Below are positions 7,946 to 17,215 of a stretch of 64,000 nt of DNA, piece after piece. Both the position numbers and the translations under genes were made by a program. This stretch comes from Paenibacillus sp. (GTDB lineage: Bacteria; Bacillota; Bacilli; Paenibacillales; Paenibacillaceae): assembly GCA_023512345.1 (NCBI GenBank), contig JAILZT010000002.1, positions 496,001 to 560,000 of the forward strand, in the 5' to 3' direction. The notes beneath the pieces are model-generated. The model was not told the origin of the DNA and ran no database searches. It was given only the letters and a program-made list of their open reading frames with translations. The stretch's first letter is position 1; every line of letters starts with the position of its first letter.

Positions 7946-9973
7946 CTATTGTAGCAGTGACTTTTCAGGAAGTAATAGTAAGTACATAATGGCTGCCAAC
8001 TCCTGTTTATTTAACTCAATTTTTGAATTGTAGTTGACGGTACCATCGGTTACGGTAACTTCCGGACCATGTATTTTCAGATCGATCAAACCTTTGACTG
8101 ATTCCTCTGCCCATTTTGAAGTTCCCGCTGCCAGTGTAGTCTTGCTCTCCTTATTCTGATATCCTGAAAACTTGAGTAACTTCATAACAAATACAGCCGC
8201 TTCCTCCCGCTTGATGAAGCGATTGGGTTCAAATCTTCCAATACCCGTACCTGACAATAATCCCATCTCGTATGCAACCTGAATCTCAGCTTTATATGGA
8301 GAATCACCAACGTCTTTAAAAATAGGGTTACTGCTTGAAGGCGGAACAGCGAATTGATGTATAATCTCGTGAACAAACGCCTCTCTCGTCACCTTCTCTT
8401 CCACGCCAAACGGCTTGTTTAGATCTCCAGCAATTATCCCTAAAGACTCCAGACCATATATGTAGCGTGCATAAGGATGGTCTTTGGGCACATCAACAAA
8501 CCCTTGTGCTGGCGGTATCTTTGCTGCATAGCTGCCAGGATTACTATATTTGATATAGGCGATGTCTCCTTTATCGTCAGCCTTAAATGCCATCGGATTA
8601 CCGGCTTCATCAACGAACAGCAACTCACCCACCTGCTTCAGCTTCATTCGCACACCGGCGTTGTTGCTACTCGTAAGAGTTCCGTCCTCGTTGGCCTGAA
8701 TGGATGTTAACATCTTCGAAATACGTAGATCTGTATAGATTCCTTCAAATTTCTTTAACTCTAACCCGGATTTAGCCTTGAATTCAGAATCTCCGAACTT
8801 AGATTTGCCAGGATAGAATTGATTCATAAACTCGCTGAACAGTGTGATACTTAATTCTGATTCCGAACTTGCGGAAACAAACACTCCAATGTTCTGATCC
8901 GGAATCATAAACAGGTACGATTCAAAGCCCGGAATACTCCCACCCTTCGCTATGATATGTCGTCCGTTCGAACCAGTCAGCATGGGCGCTTCGAATCCAT
9001 AGGTCATATCGGGCACATCGGAATTAATCGATAAGTGGTAAGTCTCCATGGCTTCTAACGAAGCCTTCGACAGAATGGCTTTGCCGTCCGGAGCCTTGGC
9101 ATCTTGTAAGAAAGCAATCATAAATCGGGACATGTCCTCAGCGGTCGTGATCATGCTGCCTTCCGGAAGGACTTCCGGAGATAGGATATAATCTAGCTGC
9201 TTGTTGCCGGATATATCGTAGTCAGTCGGCAACCTGTCAACTAGCTCCTTCGACATATCAAATCCGCTGGATGTCATCCCAAGTGGTGCGAACACATGCT
9301 TAATCATGTAATCATTAAAGGGTTCTCCACTCACTTCTTGAACGATATATCCCACAAGTTCTGATGCAAAGTTGTCGTACATATACGAGGTTCCCGGTTC
9401 CCTGACAACAGGTGGAAAATTTGAAAAAATCGATTCTTTTAGCGTAACTGGCTTCTGGGTTGTATCAAATAATATGTTAGCCTCCGTTGGATCCCGGACT
9501 TCGAATCCCGTGGAATGCGTAAGAAGCATTTCAACTGTCACTGGCTTATTGAACGGATTGTTCAGCTTGTAACCTCCGAGATACTTCTCTATATTGTCAC
9601 TTAGCGAAACCTTGCCTTGATCAACTAATTGCATGAGTCCAATAACCGTAAAGACTTTGGAGACAGAACCAACACGAAATGTCGTATTTTTTGTATCAAC
9701 TCCCTTTTTGGTCACCCTATCAGTTACGCCGTATCCTTTCTCTGCCAACACACTTCCGTCTTTCACGACTGAAACAGCGATAGCGTCCGCATGGTTCTTA
9801 ACCGCGTTACCTGAAAAAAATCGATCCAAGAATGTTCCCATCTCTTGAGAATTGACGGATGGAGTTGCTGCTTCCGCTGCTTTCGCTACTCCAGCACCTG
9901 CAAATTCAACTGCCGGTATTCCCAGCACTAAGGTCATTGCGAGCATACAGGCAACCGCTTTTTTCATATTCAT
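7946..9973 (-). CDS. Serine beta-lactamase-fold hydrolase with C-terminal SLH cell-wall anchor
   Basis: A 675-residue secreted protein. Residues 1-32 are a signal peptide ending in VAKAA. Residues 45-390 form the class C beta-lactamase/D-Ala-D-Ala carboxypeptidase-like domain: SxxK is S103-V-S-K106, YxN is Y199-D-N201, and KGGSIPG is the third box with Gly in place of His. A ~100-residue beta-rich linker domain follows. SLH-type segments start at about 495 (FVDVPKDHPYARYIYGLESLG; FKDVGDSPYKAEIQVAYEMG; SKWAEESVKGLIDLKIHG). SLH repeats bind pyruvylated secondary cell-wall polymer, so the enzyme should sit on the cell surface. ATG 9973 follows GAGGAG. A D-aminopeptidase or esterase role is more likely than resistance. 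Confidence 0.9.
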   Translation of the reverse strand: MNMKKAVACMLAMTLVLGIPAVEFAGAGVAKAAEAATPSVNSQEMGTFLDRFFSGNAVKNHADAIAVSVVKDGSVLAEKGYGVTDRVTKKGVDTKNTTFRVGSVSKVFTVIGLMQLVDQGKVSLSDNIEKYLGGYKLNNPFNKPVTVEMLLTHSTGFEVRDPTEANILFDTTQKPVTLKESIFSNFPPVVREPGTSYMYDNFASELVGYIVQEVSGEPFNDYMIKHVFAPLGMTSSGFDMSKELVDRLPTDYDISGNKQLDYILSPEVLPEGSMITTAEDMSRFMIAFLQDAKAPDGKAILSKASLEAMETYHLSINSDVPDMTYGFEAPMLTGSNGRHIIAKGGSIPGFESYLFMIPDQNIGVFVSASSESELSITLFSEFMNQFYPGKSKFGDSEFKAKSGLELKKFEGIYTDLRISKMLTSIQANEDGTLTSSNNAGVRMKLKQVGELLFVDEAGNPMAFKADDKGDIAYIKYSNPGSYAAKIPPAQGFVDVPKDHPYARYIYGLESLGIIAGDLNKPFGVEEKVTREAFVHEIIHQFAVPPSSSNPIFKDVGDSPYKAEIQVAYEMGLLSGTGIGRFEPNRFIKREEAAVFVMKLLKFSGYQNKESKTTLAAGTSKWAEESVKGLIDLKIHGPEVTVTDGTVNYNSKIELNKQELAAIMYLLLLPEKSLLQ

Positions 9974-10213
9974 TTCATCGCTCCTCATTAGCACAATTTT
10001 TAATTTTCTGGTAAAAAAGTACAAAAGGATTATACCATCAACTTACATTTATGGAACCAGCCTAAAGTCCGGTTCGGAACTGGACCCTTGCACAAAGAAT
10101 CTTGTAAAAATAATAAATGCAAGGATCCCGACTTCTTTTGTCGAATACCTATGCTCTATAGGAATGCCTGCAAATTTTTACAATAATAACTGCTACTGGA
10201 GGGGAGAAACAAG

Positions 10214-11008
10214 ATGACTTTTACAATTAATAATCTAAAGGACAACAACAATGTTGTAATTAAGGAACAGCTTGGTGGATTTACGGTGATCGAGTATAAG
10301 GAGGATTTGAGCAACACCACATTCTTAGAAGCACAATCCAATTTCTTCATGACCAAGAGTAACATGCGAAATAAGCAGCTTATGGTTGAACTGAACAACA
10401 GTGAAGTTATGCTGAGTGCAGGGGCTATGCAATATATGGTTGGTAATATTGAAATGACCTCAGGTGTTAAAGGTGTTGGAGGTTTGATGAGAAATTTAGT
10501 ATCCAGTGCAGTGACCGGTACCAGTGCAATTAAACCACTCTACAAAGGTACAGGTACGATTCTGCTGGAAACTACCTATAAATATTTATGGTTAATTGAT
10601 GTCGACAACGATCATATTGTCATTGACGATGGAATGTTCTTAGCTTGCGAGACAACGCTGGATATTGCTATCGCTGCTCGTAAGAGCCTATCTTCTGCCG
10701 CACTCGGTGGAGAGGGTCTTTTTAATCTAAGTGCTAAAGGAAAAGGTATTCTAGCGCTGGAAGCACCCATTCCTAGCGAAGAAGCTGTCGTAATCGAGTT
10801 GCAGAATGATGTGTTGAAGGTCGATGGGAACTTTGCGCTAATGTGGTCCAATTCACTAGACTTCACTGTCGAGAAATCCGGAAAAACCCGAATGGGATCT
10901 GCGGCATCTGGTGAAGGATTGGTCAATGTATATCGGGGGACAGGCATGGTATGGCTAGCACCACTCATTCAATATAAGGGGGGTTTAGTTGCACAAAGCA
11001 TAAATTAA
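10214..11008 (+). CDS. AIM24-family protein
   Basis: A 264-residue protein of the AIM24/TIGR00266-like family, widely conserved in bacteria and named after a yeast mitochondrial protein; biochemical role unknown. Typical features are the glycine-rich beta-strand repeats: MLSAGAMQYMVGNIEM near residue 67, then YKGTGTILLETTYKYLWLID, and a second half with GEGLFNLSAKGKGILALEAP and YRGTGMVWLAPL near the C-terminus. The duplicated beta-sandwich layout is visible from these matching halves. A GGAGGGGAG site lies ahead of the ATG at 10214. Single-gene unit ended by a strong terminator at 11023. Confidence 0.88.
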   Translation: MTFTINNLKDNNNVVIKEQLGGFTVIEYKEDLSNTTFLEAQSNFFMTKSNMRNKQLMVELNNSEVMLSAGAMQYMVGNIEMTSGVKGVGGLMRNLVSSAVTGTSAIKPLYKGTGTILLETTYKYLWLIDVDNDHIVIDDGMFLACETTLDIAIAARKSLSSAALGGEGLFNLSAKGKGILALEAPIPSEEAVVIELQNDVLKVDGNFALMWSNSLDFTVEKSGKTRMGSAASGEGLVNVYRGTGMVWLAPLIQYKGGLVAQSIN

Positions 11009-11022
11009 TGCGAACAACAGTT

Positions 11023-11057
11023 AAAAGAGCCATTCCTAACGGGATGGCTCTTTTTTT
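11023..11057 (+). terminator. Terminator of the AIM24 gene
   Basis: AAAGAGCCATTCC pairs with GGATGGCTCTTT around a short loop, followed by seven T. A very similar stem (AGAGCCATCC...GGGATGGCTCT) recurs at 56398 and 57781. Confidence 0.9.
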
Positions 11058-11092
11058 AAAATATAAGAATCTATATGTTCCACAATATAAAT
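11057..11092 (+). repeat. Dispersed repeat, copy A
   Basis: TAAAATATAAGA, 8-9 variable bases, then GTTCCACAATATAAA. An inverted copy with both blocks identical lies at 27804-27840. Function unknown. Confidence 0.6.
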
Positions 11093-11112
11093 TATCCTTC
11101 TATTTTTACGAG

Positions 11113-11147
11113 AAACGTTCGTCGTCCATAAAGACGACGAATTCGTT
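11113..11147. other. Long hairpin upstream of racA
   Basis: AGAAACG-TTCGTCGTC pairs with GACGACGAA-TTCGTTTCT around a six-base loop. It sits between the AIM24 terminator and racA. No clear T-run follows, so it may be a leader structure rather than a terminator. Confidence 0.5.
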
Positions 11148-11302
11148 TCTTCTTACTTTGGCAAATTTCCTAAAGCGCAAGATTACTCGTAATAACACTT
11201 TGTTTATCGTATCAGCACTTCCTTTGTCGACCGTGCAGGGAGCCGCTTAATTACAGCGAATCCTTAATAAAAACACAACTGAAGTGGAGGAGTCACACAA
11301 CA

Positions 11303-11845
11303 ATGGAGATTTTGAAAACGAAGGATGCCGCAGATCGCCTTTCTGTTAGCCAAACTACTATTAAACGTTGGGTCACCCATTTTCCAAGTTACTTCAAAAA
11401 AGACCGGTTCGGTCACTATATATTCTCAGAACAGGAAATCAACCTGCTCACTCATATTAAAGACCGAATCGAACACGGGGAGACGTTGGATGGCATAAAT
11501 CTCACGACTAACAAACTGCCACAAGAGCCCCTGCAAAATAAGCCCTCCCTGCACACTAATGATAATTCTATAGAAGACATGGTTTCCCGCATGGATCATA
11601 TCGAACGCTCACTTAATCATAAAGCCGATGAAGTAGTCTCTATACAGCTGCTGCAACAACGTGAAGAACTCGAGGACTTACGCCAAATGATCCAACAATT
11701 AGCTGCATCCTTAGAAACCATTCAGAAGCCCAACAGCAGAACTCATTTATCCAATGAAGAGATTCATCTGGTTGCCGCCGGCAAGCTTCAGGTTCCGCCT
11801 AGAAAGCGCAGTGGTCTTCTGCGATCTTTTTTCTCATTTCTGTAG
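11303..11845 (+). CDS. racA: RacA-like MerR-type chromosome-anchoring protein
   Basis: A 180-residue protein. Residues 1-60 are a MerR-like winged helix (MEILKTKDAADRLSVSQTTI, then FPSYFKKDRFGHYIFSEQEI). A coiled coil runs from about 90 to 140 (heptad-rich, Glu/Gln/Leu) and the tail ends in basic and aromatic residues KRSGLLRSFFSFL. This layout and length match RacA of Bacillus, which binds near the origin and ties the chromosome to the pole through DivIVA at the start of sporulation. The C-terminal basic-aromatic tail would be the polar contact. A GGAGGAG site lies ten bases ahead. A generic MerR-coiled-coil regulator is the alternative. Confidence 0.75.
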   Translation: MEILKTKDAADRLSVSQTTIKRWVTHFPSYFKKDRFGHYIFSEQEINLLTHIKDRIEHGETLDGINLTTNKLPQEPLQNKPSLHTNDNSIEDMVSRMDHIERSLNHKADEVVSIQLLQQREELEDLRQMIQQLAASLETIQKPNSRTHLSNEEIHLVAAGKLQVPPRKRSGLLRSFFSFL

Positions 11846-11870
11846 GGGTGGGTCTAACTTCTCACCCCTG
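11844..11870. terminator. GC-rich hairpin after racA
   Basis: AGGGGTG pairs with CACCCCT just past the racA stop. No T-run follows on either side, so termination efficiency is doubtful. Confidence 0.4.
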
Positions 11871-11952
11871 TGCGGACTGTATAGCCGCTATTTAAATAGG
11901 GTCTTCTCTGTCCGTATACTGACGGGTTGGTCAATAAGATACGAAACAAAGC

Positions 11953-13701
11953 TTACTCCCCTATCATGGATGGAGATAGGGTGATGGTAAACGTCTTATC
12001 GAATGGGGTCATACAGTTGACCAGCACCGCTTTGCAGTTACCCTGCAGCTTCGCCTCGCGCACCGTAACCGCCAGATGGCCAAGCTCGCCGCCTGTCAGT
12101 TCGATCCAGTCCTCGCCGCATATGTAGCGGAGATTACCTCCGCTCCAGAGATAACAGTCCTCTCCAACAGCCTGGAGCTCTCCCGAGGTGAAGCTCCCTT
12201 CCTGTCCAAAAACAAAGGAAAGCTGGGTCATGATTTCCCCCGGCTCATCACCCTTCAGTTGGAGTGTCCAGCCCTTGTCCGTGCGCTGAACCTCCGCTTC
12301 TACACGGAAGGTCTGTTCATGCGTAAGAGGGCGGCTGTGGTGCGGCAGCAAATACCAAGGGCTTACCGACGTCCCGGCGGTTTGCGGAAGCTGTTCTCCT
12401 TCAACTGGACCGTAATAACCTTTCTTTTGCTCTCCTGCCAAACGGTATCCGGCAGGCAGCTTGGTCATTTCCTGCATCGGCACATATCCCGGGTAAAAGT
12501 AAGAAGCCAATTGCACAGCCAGCAGCCTCACGGCACCGTGACGGAGTGCAAAAAAAGACGGCGTCTCCGTGATTAACGTCACGCTGGTGTCTCCATCCCG
12601 GTAACGAGCCACAGGCGCTCCGAAATCGGTATGCAGCCGGCTGTGGTAGATCCGCCCCTGATGACCGGAGGCCTCCATATTCTGCAGATAGCTGTGCCGT
12701 AAAAAATCGCCGTTCAACATTTTCTCATATTTAACGGGAAGAGCCGCCATCGGCTCTACCGGTTGCTGAAGCTCCGGCTCAAGCAGCATACGTACAAGCA
12801 CGTTGACTGAACAGACGCCCGGATCGGTGAGCGCTCTGCCGGCCCATTCAGCCATGCCCGCAAACAGAGCATCCTTGTCGGAACGAGCCAGAATAGCATA
12901 CGGCAAATAATACGGAGACAGGTCGTGAAAGCTTCCGAGATCCTGCCGTCCAGAATAATCAGTCACGACCTCACCCGTAGGGTGAACCAAATAGACCATC
13001 ATGTGTAAATTCAGACGAACCGGCTCCAGCAACTGCGGCCGATCCAGCAGACGGGCAGCATGAATCAGCATGATATCGCTGACTGCGCTATAAATACCAT
13101 TGCTGCGCTCTGTCCATTCCCCATCCGGTGTAATATCCATACCTTCCGCCAGCCACTGATCCGCCCGCTGAACGGCCTCTTGCAGTCCGAATAGCTCATG
13201 CAAAAATCCAAGTGCTGCACACAGCACCCAGCGGTGATTTGGGGTGTGGCCCCCCCCTGTCAGCATGACGGGAATGGTTCGCTTAAGAAACAGAAGCATA
13301 TTGTCCAGCACCGGTTGCAACGGCACCCACTCTTGCTTCGCCAGCAATTGATAGAGCTGGGCGTAGCCGACGATAACAAAGGCCGTATCTGGCGGAGAAT
13401 GATAGTTGGTCCATCCGGGAGAGATAGAGCCATCCTCATGTTGTGCACGCAGCACAAACTCTGTTGCCAGCAGCAGCCGCGCCAGCAGTTGTTCATCAAG
13501 GTAATACGCAGAATCCGGGTTGACTAGAGCCGCTCCCCAATAACACATGTCGGTCGGCGTCCCAGTCGTGTGGTTGACCCAGGCAACGCCAGTCCCCGGA
13601 TCAATCGTCCCTCCATAATAGCGGCTCATCGGGTCGAGCACCTGCCGGGGCAGTCTTTCCTCCACCGCTTTGTCATTACTCTCCACCAGTTGCTTGTACA
13701 T
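11953..13701 (-). CDS. Putative (alpha/alpha)-barrel polysaccharide-degrading protein, family not recognised
   Basis: 582 residues, no signal peptide, so probably cytoplasmic. The first ~380 residues are helical with repeated Trp/Tyr/His-rich loops (TTGTPTDMCYWGAALV, GSISPGWTNYHSPPDTAFV, GGHTPNHRWVL, GEWTERSNGIYSAVSDIMLI), as in heparinase-type lyases and GH toroids; the rest is beta-rich. ATG 13701 is chosen because a GGGAGGGAG site precedes it; the frame is open 14 codons further up without support. It is the last gene of the solute-binding protein/permease/isomerase operon, which points to breakdown of the imported oligosaccharide. Catalytic residues cannot be assigned. Heparinase II/III-like lyase or hydrolase is my best guess. 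Confidence 0.65.
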   Translation of the reverse strand: MYKQLVESNDKAVEERLPRQVLDPMSRYYGGTIDPGTGVAWVNHTTGTPTDMCYWGAALVNPDSAYYLDEQLLARLLLATEFVLRAQHEDGSISPGWTNYHSPPDTAFVIVGYAQLYQLLAKQEWVPLQPVLDNMLLFLKRTIPVMLTGGGHTPNHRWVLCAALGFLHELFGLQEAVQRADQWLAEGMDITPDGEWTERSNGIYSAVSDIMLIHAARLLDRPQLLEPVRLNLHMMVYLVHPTGEVVTDYSGRQDLGSFHDLSPYYLPYAILARSDKDALFAGMAEWAGRALTDPGVCSVNVLVRMLLEPELQQPVEPMAALPVKYEKMLNGDFLRHSYLQNMEASGHQGRIYHSRLHTDFGAPVARYRDGDTSVTLITETPSFFALRHGAVRLLAVQLASYFYPGYVPMQEMTKLPAGYRLAGEQKKGYYGPVEGEQLPQTAGTSVSPWYLLPHHSRPLTHEQTFRVEAEVQRTDKGWTLQLKGDEPGEIMTQLSFVFGQEGSFTSGELQAVGEDCYLWSGGNLRYICGEDWIELTGGELGHLAVTVREAKLQGNCKAVLVNCMTPFDKTFTITLSPSMIGE

Positions 13702-13754
13702 TGTAACTCCCTCCCAATTAACATTCTGCTCCAGACCTTGCATTAACGGAGTGT

Positions 13755-14417
13755 CTACAGCTTTTCCAGCTCTTTCCGGATACGTCCGGGAATTTCCGCA
13801 AACAGCTCATTCCAGGAAACGAACATATCCTCGCGGTCCGCATATTCCCAACTCCCATAGGACAGAGAAGGAATGAAGCGGTATGTTTGCAGATAACGGC
13901 GGACCCGACGATCCGTTTCTTCATCGGTCGCCAGAATGCCGCGGAAGAAGTGGCCGTATATCAGACCGTCTGCCCCTGCCTCTTCCTGTGTACAGGATGT
14001 AAATCCTGGCAGCAGCTCAAAGATTTCGCGGATCGGGGAGAGGGCATGCTTGCCGGGCTGGACATATAAACCAACCCGCGTTCCGCTTAGATTGCTGCAG
14101 CCGCACACCAGCGCCTTCATGTATTTCCCGTGAAAACTGGCTTCGGCATCCACTACCTCCCCGTTCTTACCGATGTAAACCCACACATGCTCCAGATCAT
14201 ATAAGTGCTGAATATCATAATCGTAATAAATAGCGTATTCCACAACGGCCTCCACATCCGGACGGTTAACTGCCAGACGACGCGGGAAGGATTGAGATTC
14301 CTCGTCCTGCCGCAGCACCGTTATGCCGAAGCGCACCGGATAGAACGGTTCGTTCTGATCGAAAAATAAGCGCGGGGCATACTTAGCCGCTAGTCTGCGG
14401 TCTTCATCACTTAGCAT
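13755..14417 (-). CDS. Conserved hypothetical protein in the oligosaccharide operon
   Basis: 220 residues, no signal or membrane segment. Begins MLSDEDRRLAAKYAPRLFFD and carries NEPFYPVRFGITVL, then YAIYYDYDIQHLYDLEHVWV followed by VDAEASFHGKYM. The run of acidic and aromatic residues with His (YDIQHLYDLEHVW) could bind a metal or sugar. I do not recognise an enzyme family. The start overlaps the end of the upstream isomerase gene by 11 bases (translational coupling). Fifty-odd bases separate it from the next gene. Its place between a TIM-barrel isomerase and a putative glycan-degrading protein suggests a carbohydrate role. Confidence 0.75.
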   Translation of the reverse strand: MLSDEDRRLAAKYAPRLFFDQNEPFYPVRFGITVLRQDEESQSFPRRLAVNRPDVEAVVEYAIYYDYDIQHLYDLEHVWVYIGKNGEVVDAEASFHGKYMKALVCGCSNLSGTRVGLYVQPGKHALSPIREIFELLPGFTSCTQEEAGADGLIYGHFFRGILATDEETDRRVRRYLQTYRFIPSLSYGSWEYADREDMFVSWNELFAEIPGRIRKELEKL

Positions 14418-15366
14418 TTGTCTGCCCTCTACGCGCCAGCTTAGCCGTAAGCAGACGGTGACTTTCATCAATTTCTTCCGGCTGGCAGGCTGCCTTCAGC
14501 TCATACACCTTAACCTTCGCCCGTTTAATCATCGGGAGATAAGCATCATAGAAATCCATATTCTTGCTGTTCACATAGGGGCACCAGTGGTCGGAGAGGC
14601 CAATGGTCTCATGAATATGGACGCCCACAATATCATCCATCAGTCCTTCCATTTCTCCCACACTGTCGTACAGACCCAGACGGTCCATCATAATGGCATG
14701 ACCGGTATCATACCATATGCCCACAGGCGCTCCTTTTAGCGCCCTTATAATTCTTTTGGCTTCCGCGAGCGTCGGAATCTGCTGCGGCTTGGAGCGTGTT
14801 TCGATGCCAAAACGAACGGTTAGGCCCTTGGAAAGCGCCCGGTTGCATACTTCATCCAGGCTTTCGATAATTCTCTGCACATAGCCGGCGCTGTATGATA
14901 CCCGCCGCTCCAGCAGTTCCGCCCATTTGCTGCGATAAGCTTCCGAATCTCTGCCTTCCCCGTTATAGATCTGCCCAAGCTCTTTATCGATATCATTCGG
15001 AAAAGGGACTTCCCCGGGATGCACAACAACGGCTTCGCCGCCGTAACGCTGGGCGTATTCGGCCGATCGGACAAGCAGTTCAATGGCCCGCTGCCGCTTC
15101 TCCTTATCCTCAAAACCAAGTAGCACGGAATCGGTGCCATAATCGGGGTCTTGAATATACGGGAATGTGTTGTGGACACTGGAGATACCCATCTCACCCC
15201 GCTCAATCATCGGCTCAATGGTAGTCAGCATTGCTTGAGTCACATTATAGTTCAGTTCCACCCGCCGAAAGCCAAGATCGCGGATTTCCTGCAGCATCCC
15301 GTTACCGGCCGTATGGCGCTTAATATTCCAGCAAGTTGAGAACGAGAATATGCCTTTGTCCTCCAA
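14407..15366 (-). CDS. Sugar phosphate isomerase/epimerase-like TIM-barrel protein
   Basis: 319 residues of the xylose-isomerase-like TIM-barrel superfamily (IolE/IolH/IolI relatives). Visible strands and metal ligands include GFRRVELNYNV, SVHNTFPY, VVVHPGEVPFP (His), FGIETRSKPQQIP (Glu), GIWYDTGHA (Asp, His) and VGVHIHET (His), with a late Glu in KVYELKAA. The proposed start is TTG 15366, seven bases after AAAGGAGG; upstream in-frame ATGs overlap the permease gene. Likely reaction: isomerisation or epimerisation of the imported sugar or of an inosose. It could replace the missing IolH/IolI, but that is inference. Confidence 0.85.
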   Translation of the reverse strand: MEDKGIFSFSTCWNIKRHTAGNGMLQEIRDLGFRRVELNYNVTQAMLTTIEPMIERGEMGISSVHNTFPYIQDPDYGTDSVLLGFEDKEKRQRAIELLVRSAEYAQRYGGEAVVVHPGEVPFPNDIDKELGQIYNGEGRDSEAYRSKWAELLERRVSYSAGYVQRIIESLDEVCNRALSKGLTVRFGIETRSKPQQIPTLAEAKRIIRALKGAPVGIWYDTGHAIMMDRLGLYDSVGEMEGLMDDIVGVHIHETIGLSDHWCPYVNSKNMDFYDAYLPMIKRAKVKVYELKAACQPEEIDESHRLLTAKLARRGQTNAK

Positions 15367-15397
15367 AAAGGTTCCTCCTTTCTTTACACCTAACGAT

Positions 15398-16270
15398 TCA
15401 GCCTTTGACCGCACCAAGCATAACGCCGCTGACAAAATACTTCTGCAGCCATGGATATACGGCAAGAATCGGTACGGTAGCAAAGACAACGGTAGCTGCT
15501 TTTAGACTCTCCGGTGTCAGCATAGTCCGATTGGCACCTTCCATCTGGGTCAGTTCAGAGACCATATTGTTCTGCACCATTTGGAACAGCTTAAGCTGGA
15601 GCGGATACAAATCCGGATTGTTGATATACATCAGGGAATCTTGGAAGCCGTTCCACCGTCCCACTGCGTAGAAGAGAGCCACCGTTGCCATAACTGGCAT
15701 GGACAGCGGCAGTACAATTTTCATCAGTGTGTAGAAATGGGAGCTGCCATCGATTTCAGCCGATTCCTCCAGGCTGGGCGGAATGTTGTTGAAAAAGGAA
15801 ATAAGAATAATCAAGTTAAAAGGGCTGACCAAGCCGGGCAGGATAAGCGCCCAGATTGAATCGAGCATATGCAAATCGCGGATCAACAAATACTCAGGGA
15901 TAATACCGCCGCTGAAGAACATGGTGATAATGATCAGATACATAAAAAATTTGCGGCCTTTCAGATTTGTTTTGGTCAGCGGGTATGCTGCTGCGATCGT
16001 GAAGAGCATGCATAGCACCGTTGTGGCAACCGTCAGAATAACCGTGAAGATGAGAGAGCGTATCATCGCATTGTCGGAAAAAACGTTAATGTACGCATTA
16101 AAGTTTACTTCAATAGGAAAAATCGTTACTTCTCCGGAAGTGATTGCCCGGTTGGAACTGAGTGACACGGCAATCACATGTAAAAACGGAGCCAGACAGA
16201 ACAAAACGAACAAGGCTACAAAAGTAATTACAACGATATCGAATATCCGGTTTGAGGTACGTTCACTCAT
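15398..16270 (-). CDS. Carbohydrate ABC transporter permease, LplC/YtcP type
   Basis: 290 residues, six hydrophobic segments. ESAEIDGSSHFYTLMKIVLP near residue 190 is the cytoplasmic EAA loop that contacts the ATPase. The protein ends in the VSGVMLGAVKG tail usual for this subfamily. A GGAGGCGGAG site precedes the ATG. It pairs with the LplB-type permease just upstream. No ATPase gene is present; such transporters usually share one MsmX-like ATPase encoded elsewhere. Confidence 0.93.
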   Translation of the reverse strand: MSERTSNRIFDIVVITFVALFVLFCLAPFLHVIAVSLSSNRAITSGEVTIFPIEVNFNAYINVFSDNAMIRSLIFTVILTVATTVLCMLFTIAAAYPLTKTNLKGRKFFMYLIIITMFFSGGIIPEYLLIRDLHMLDSIWALILPGLVSPFNLIILISFFNNIPPSLEESAEIDGSSHFYTLMKIVLPLSMPVMATVALFYAVGRWNGFQDSLMYINNPDLYPLQLKLFQMVQNNMVSELTQMEGANRTMLTPESLKAATVVFATVPILAVYPWLQKYFVSGVMLGAVKG

Positions 16271-16292
16271 AGCACTCCGCCTCCTTCTTCCT

Positions 16293-17195
16293 TTATAAAA
16301 TACCGTCTCCGGTCGCTTTTTTCGAAATATAGTTGGAGCCGAGAATGAACACCAATCCCACCACAGCTTGGAACAATCCGACTACAGTAGCGAGTGTATA
16401 TTGGCCGGATTCCAGACCAACCCGATACACAAAGGTGCTGAGCACATCAGAATACTCACGCACAGCAGTATTACCGATAATGTAAGGACGATCAAAGCCG
16501 ATGCTCACCATTTTCCCAAGATTGAGGATAAGCAGTGTCACGATGGTTGGTCTTATGCTGGGAAGCGTAATATAGCGGATTTTCTTCAACCTTGTTGCTC
16601 CATCTACTTCGGCAGCTTCAAACAGCTCCCTGTTGACACCAGTTAACGCTGCCAGGTACAGGATAGTCCCCCAACCCGCACTTTGCCAGACGCCTGTGAA
16701 CAGATAAGTGATCAGCCACGGGTTTTTTTCGGTTAGAAACGGGATGGGCGTAAGGCCCAGATTCTCCAGCACACCGTTTATCATACCGGATTGGTTGCCG
16801 AACAATTGATAGACGATCCCCCCGATGATCACCCAGGAAATAAAGTGGGGGATATATAAAATGGTCTGCGATATTTTTTTGAACCATACCGACCGGATTT
16901 CATACAGCATAATTGCTAATATGATCGGGGCTGGGAAAGAGACGAGCAAATCCAGAAAATTCAACATAAAGGTATTGCGCAGGGTGCTGTAGAACTCCCT
17001 CATTCCAAAAACCTCGCGGAAGGCGTCGAAGCCGATCCACTCACTGCCTGCAATCCCCTGAAACAAATTGAAATCCTTAAAGGCAATCTGCACACCATAC
17101 ATCGGACCGTAACGGAAGATCAGGAAATAAATAATAGGCAGTGAAAGCAGTGCGTATAATTGCCAATACCGTCTAAAGTATGTCGCTTTGCTCAA
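16293..17195 (-). CDS. Carbohydrate ABC transporter permease, LplB type
   Basis: 300 residues with six hydrophobic segments. YALLSLPIIYFLIFRYGPMY near residue 15 is the hallmark beginning of LplB/YtcP partner permeases, followed by GVQIAFKDFNLFQGI. The EAA loop is EAAEVDGATRLKKIRYITLP near residue 190. Start is TTG 17195, 7-8 bases after GGAGG. Membrane partner of the following permease; imports an oligosaccharide delivered by the upstream lipoprotein. Confidence 0.93.
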   Translation of the reverse strand: MSKATYFRRYWQLYALLSLPIIYFLIFRYGPMYGVQIAFKDFNLFQGIAGSEWIGFDAFREVFGMREFYSTLRNTFMLNFLDLLVSFPAPIILAIMLYEIRSVWFKKISQTILYIPHFISWVIIGGIVYQLFGNQSGMINGVLENLGLTPIPFLTEKNPWLITYLFTGVWQSAGWGTILYLAALTGVNRELFEAAEVDGATRLKKIRYITLPSIRPTIVTLLILNLGKMVSIGFDRPYIIGNTAVREYSDVLSTFVYRVGLESGQYTLATVVGLFQAVVGLVFILGSNYISKKATGDGIL

Positions 17196-17215
17196 GTCGG
17201 TTTCCTCCTAAGAGA

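Noticed and set aside
7946..9973. Antibiotic-resistance beta-lactamase
   Set aside because: The KGG third box, long extra domains and SLH anchors fit a surface hydrolase rather than a class C resistance enzyme.
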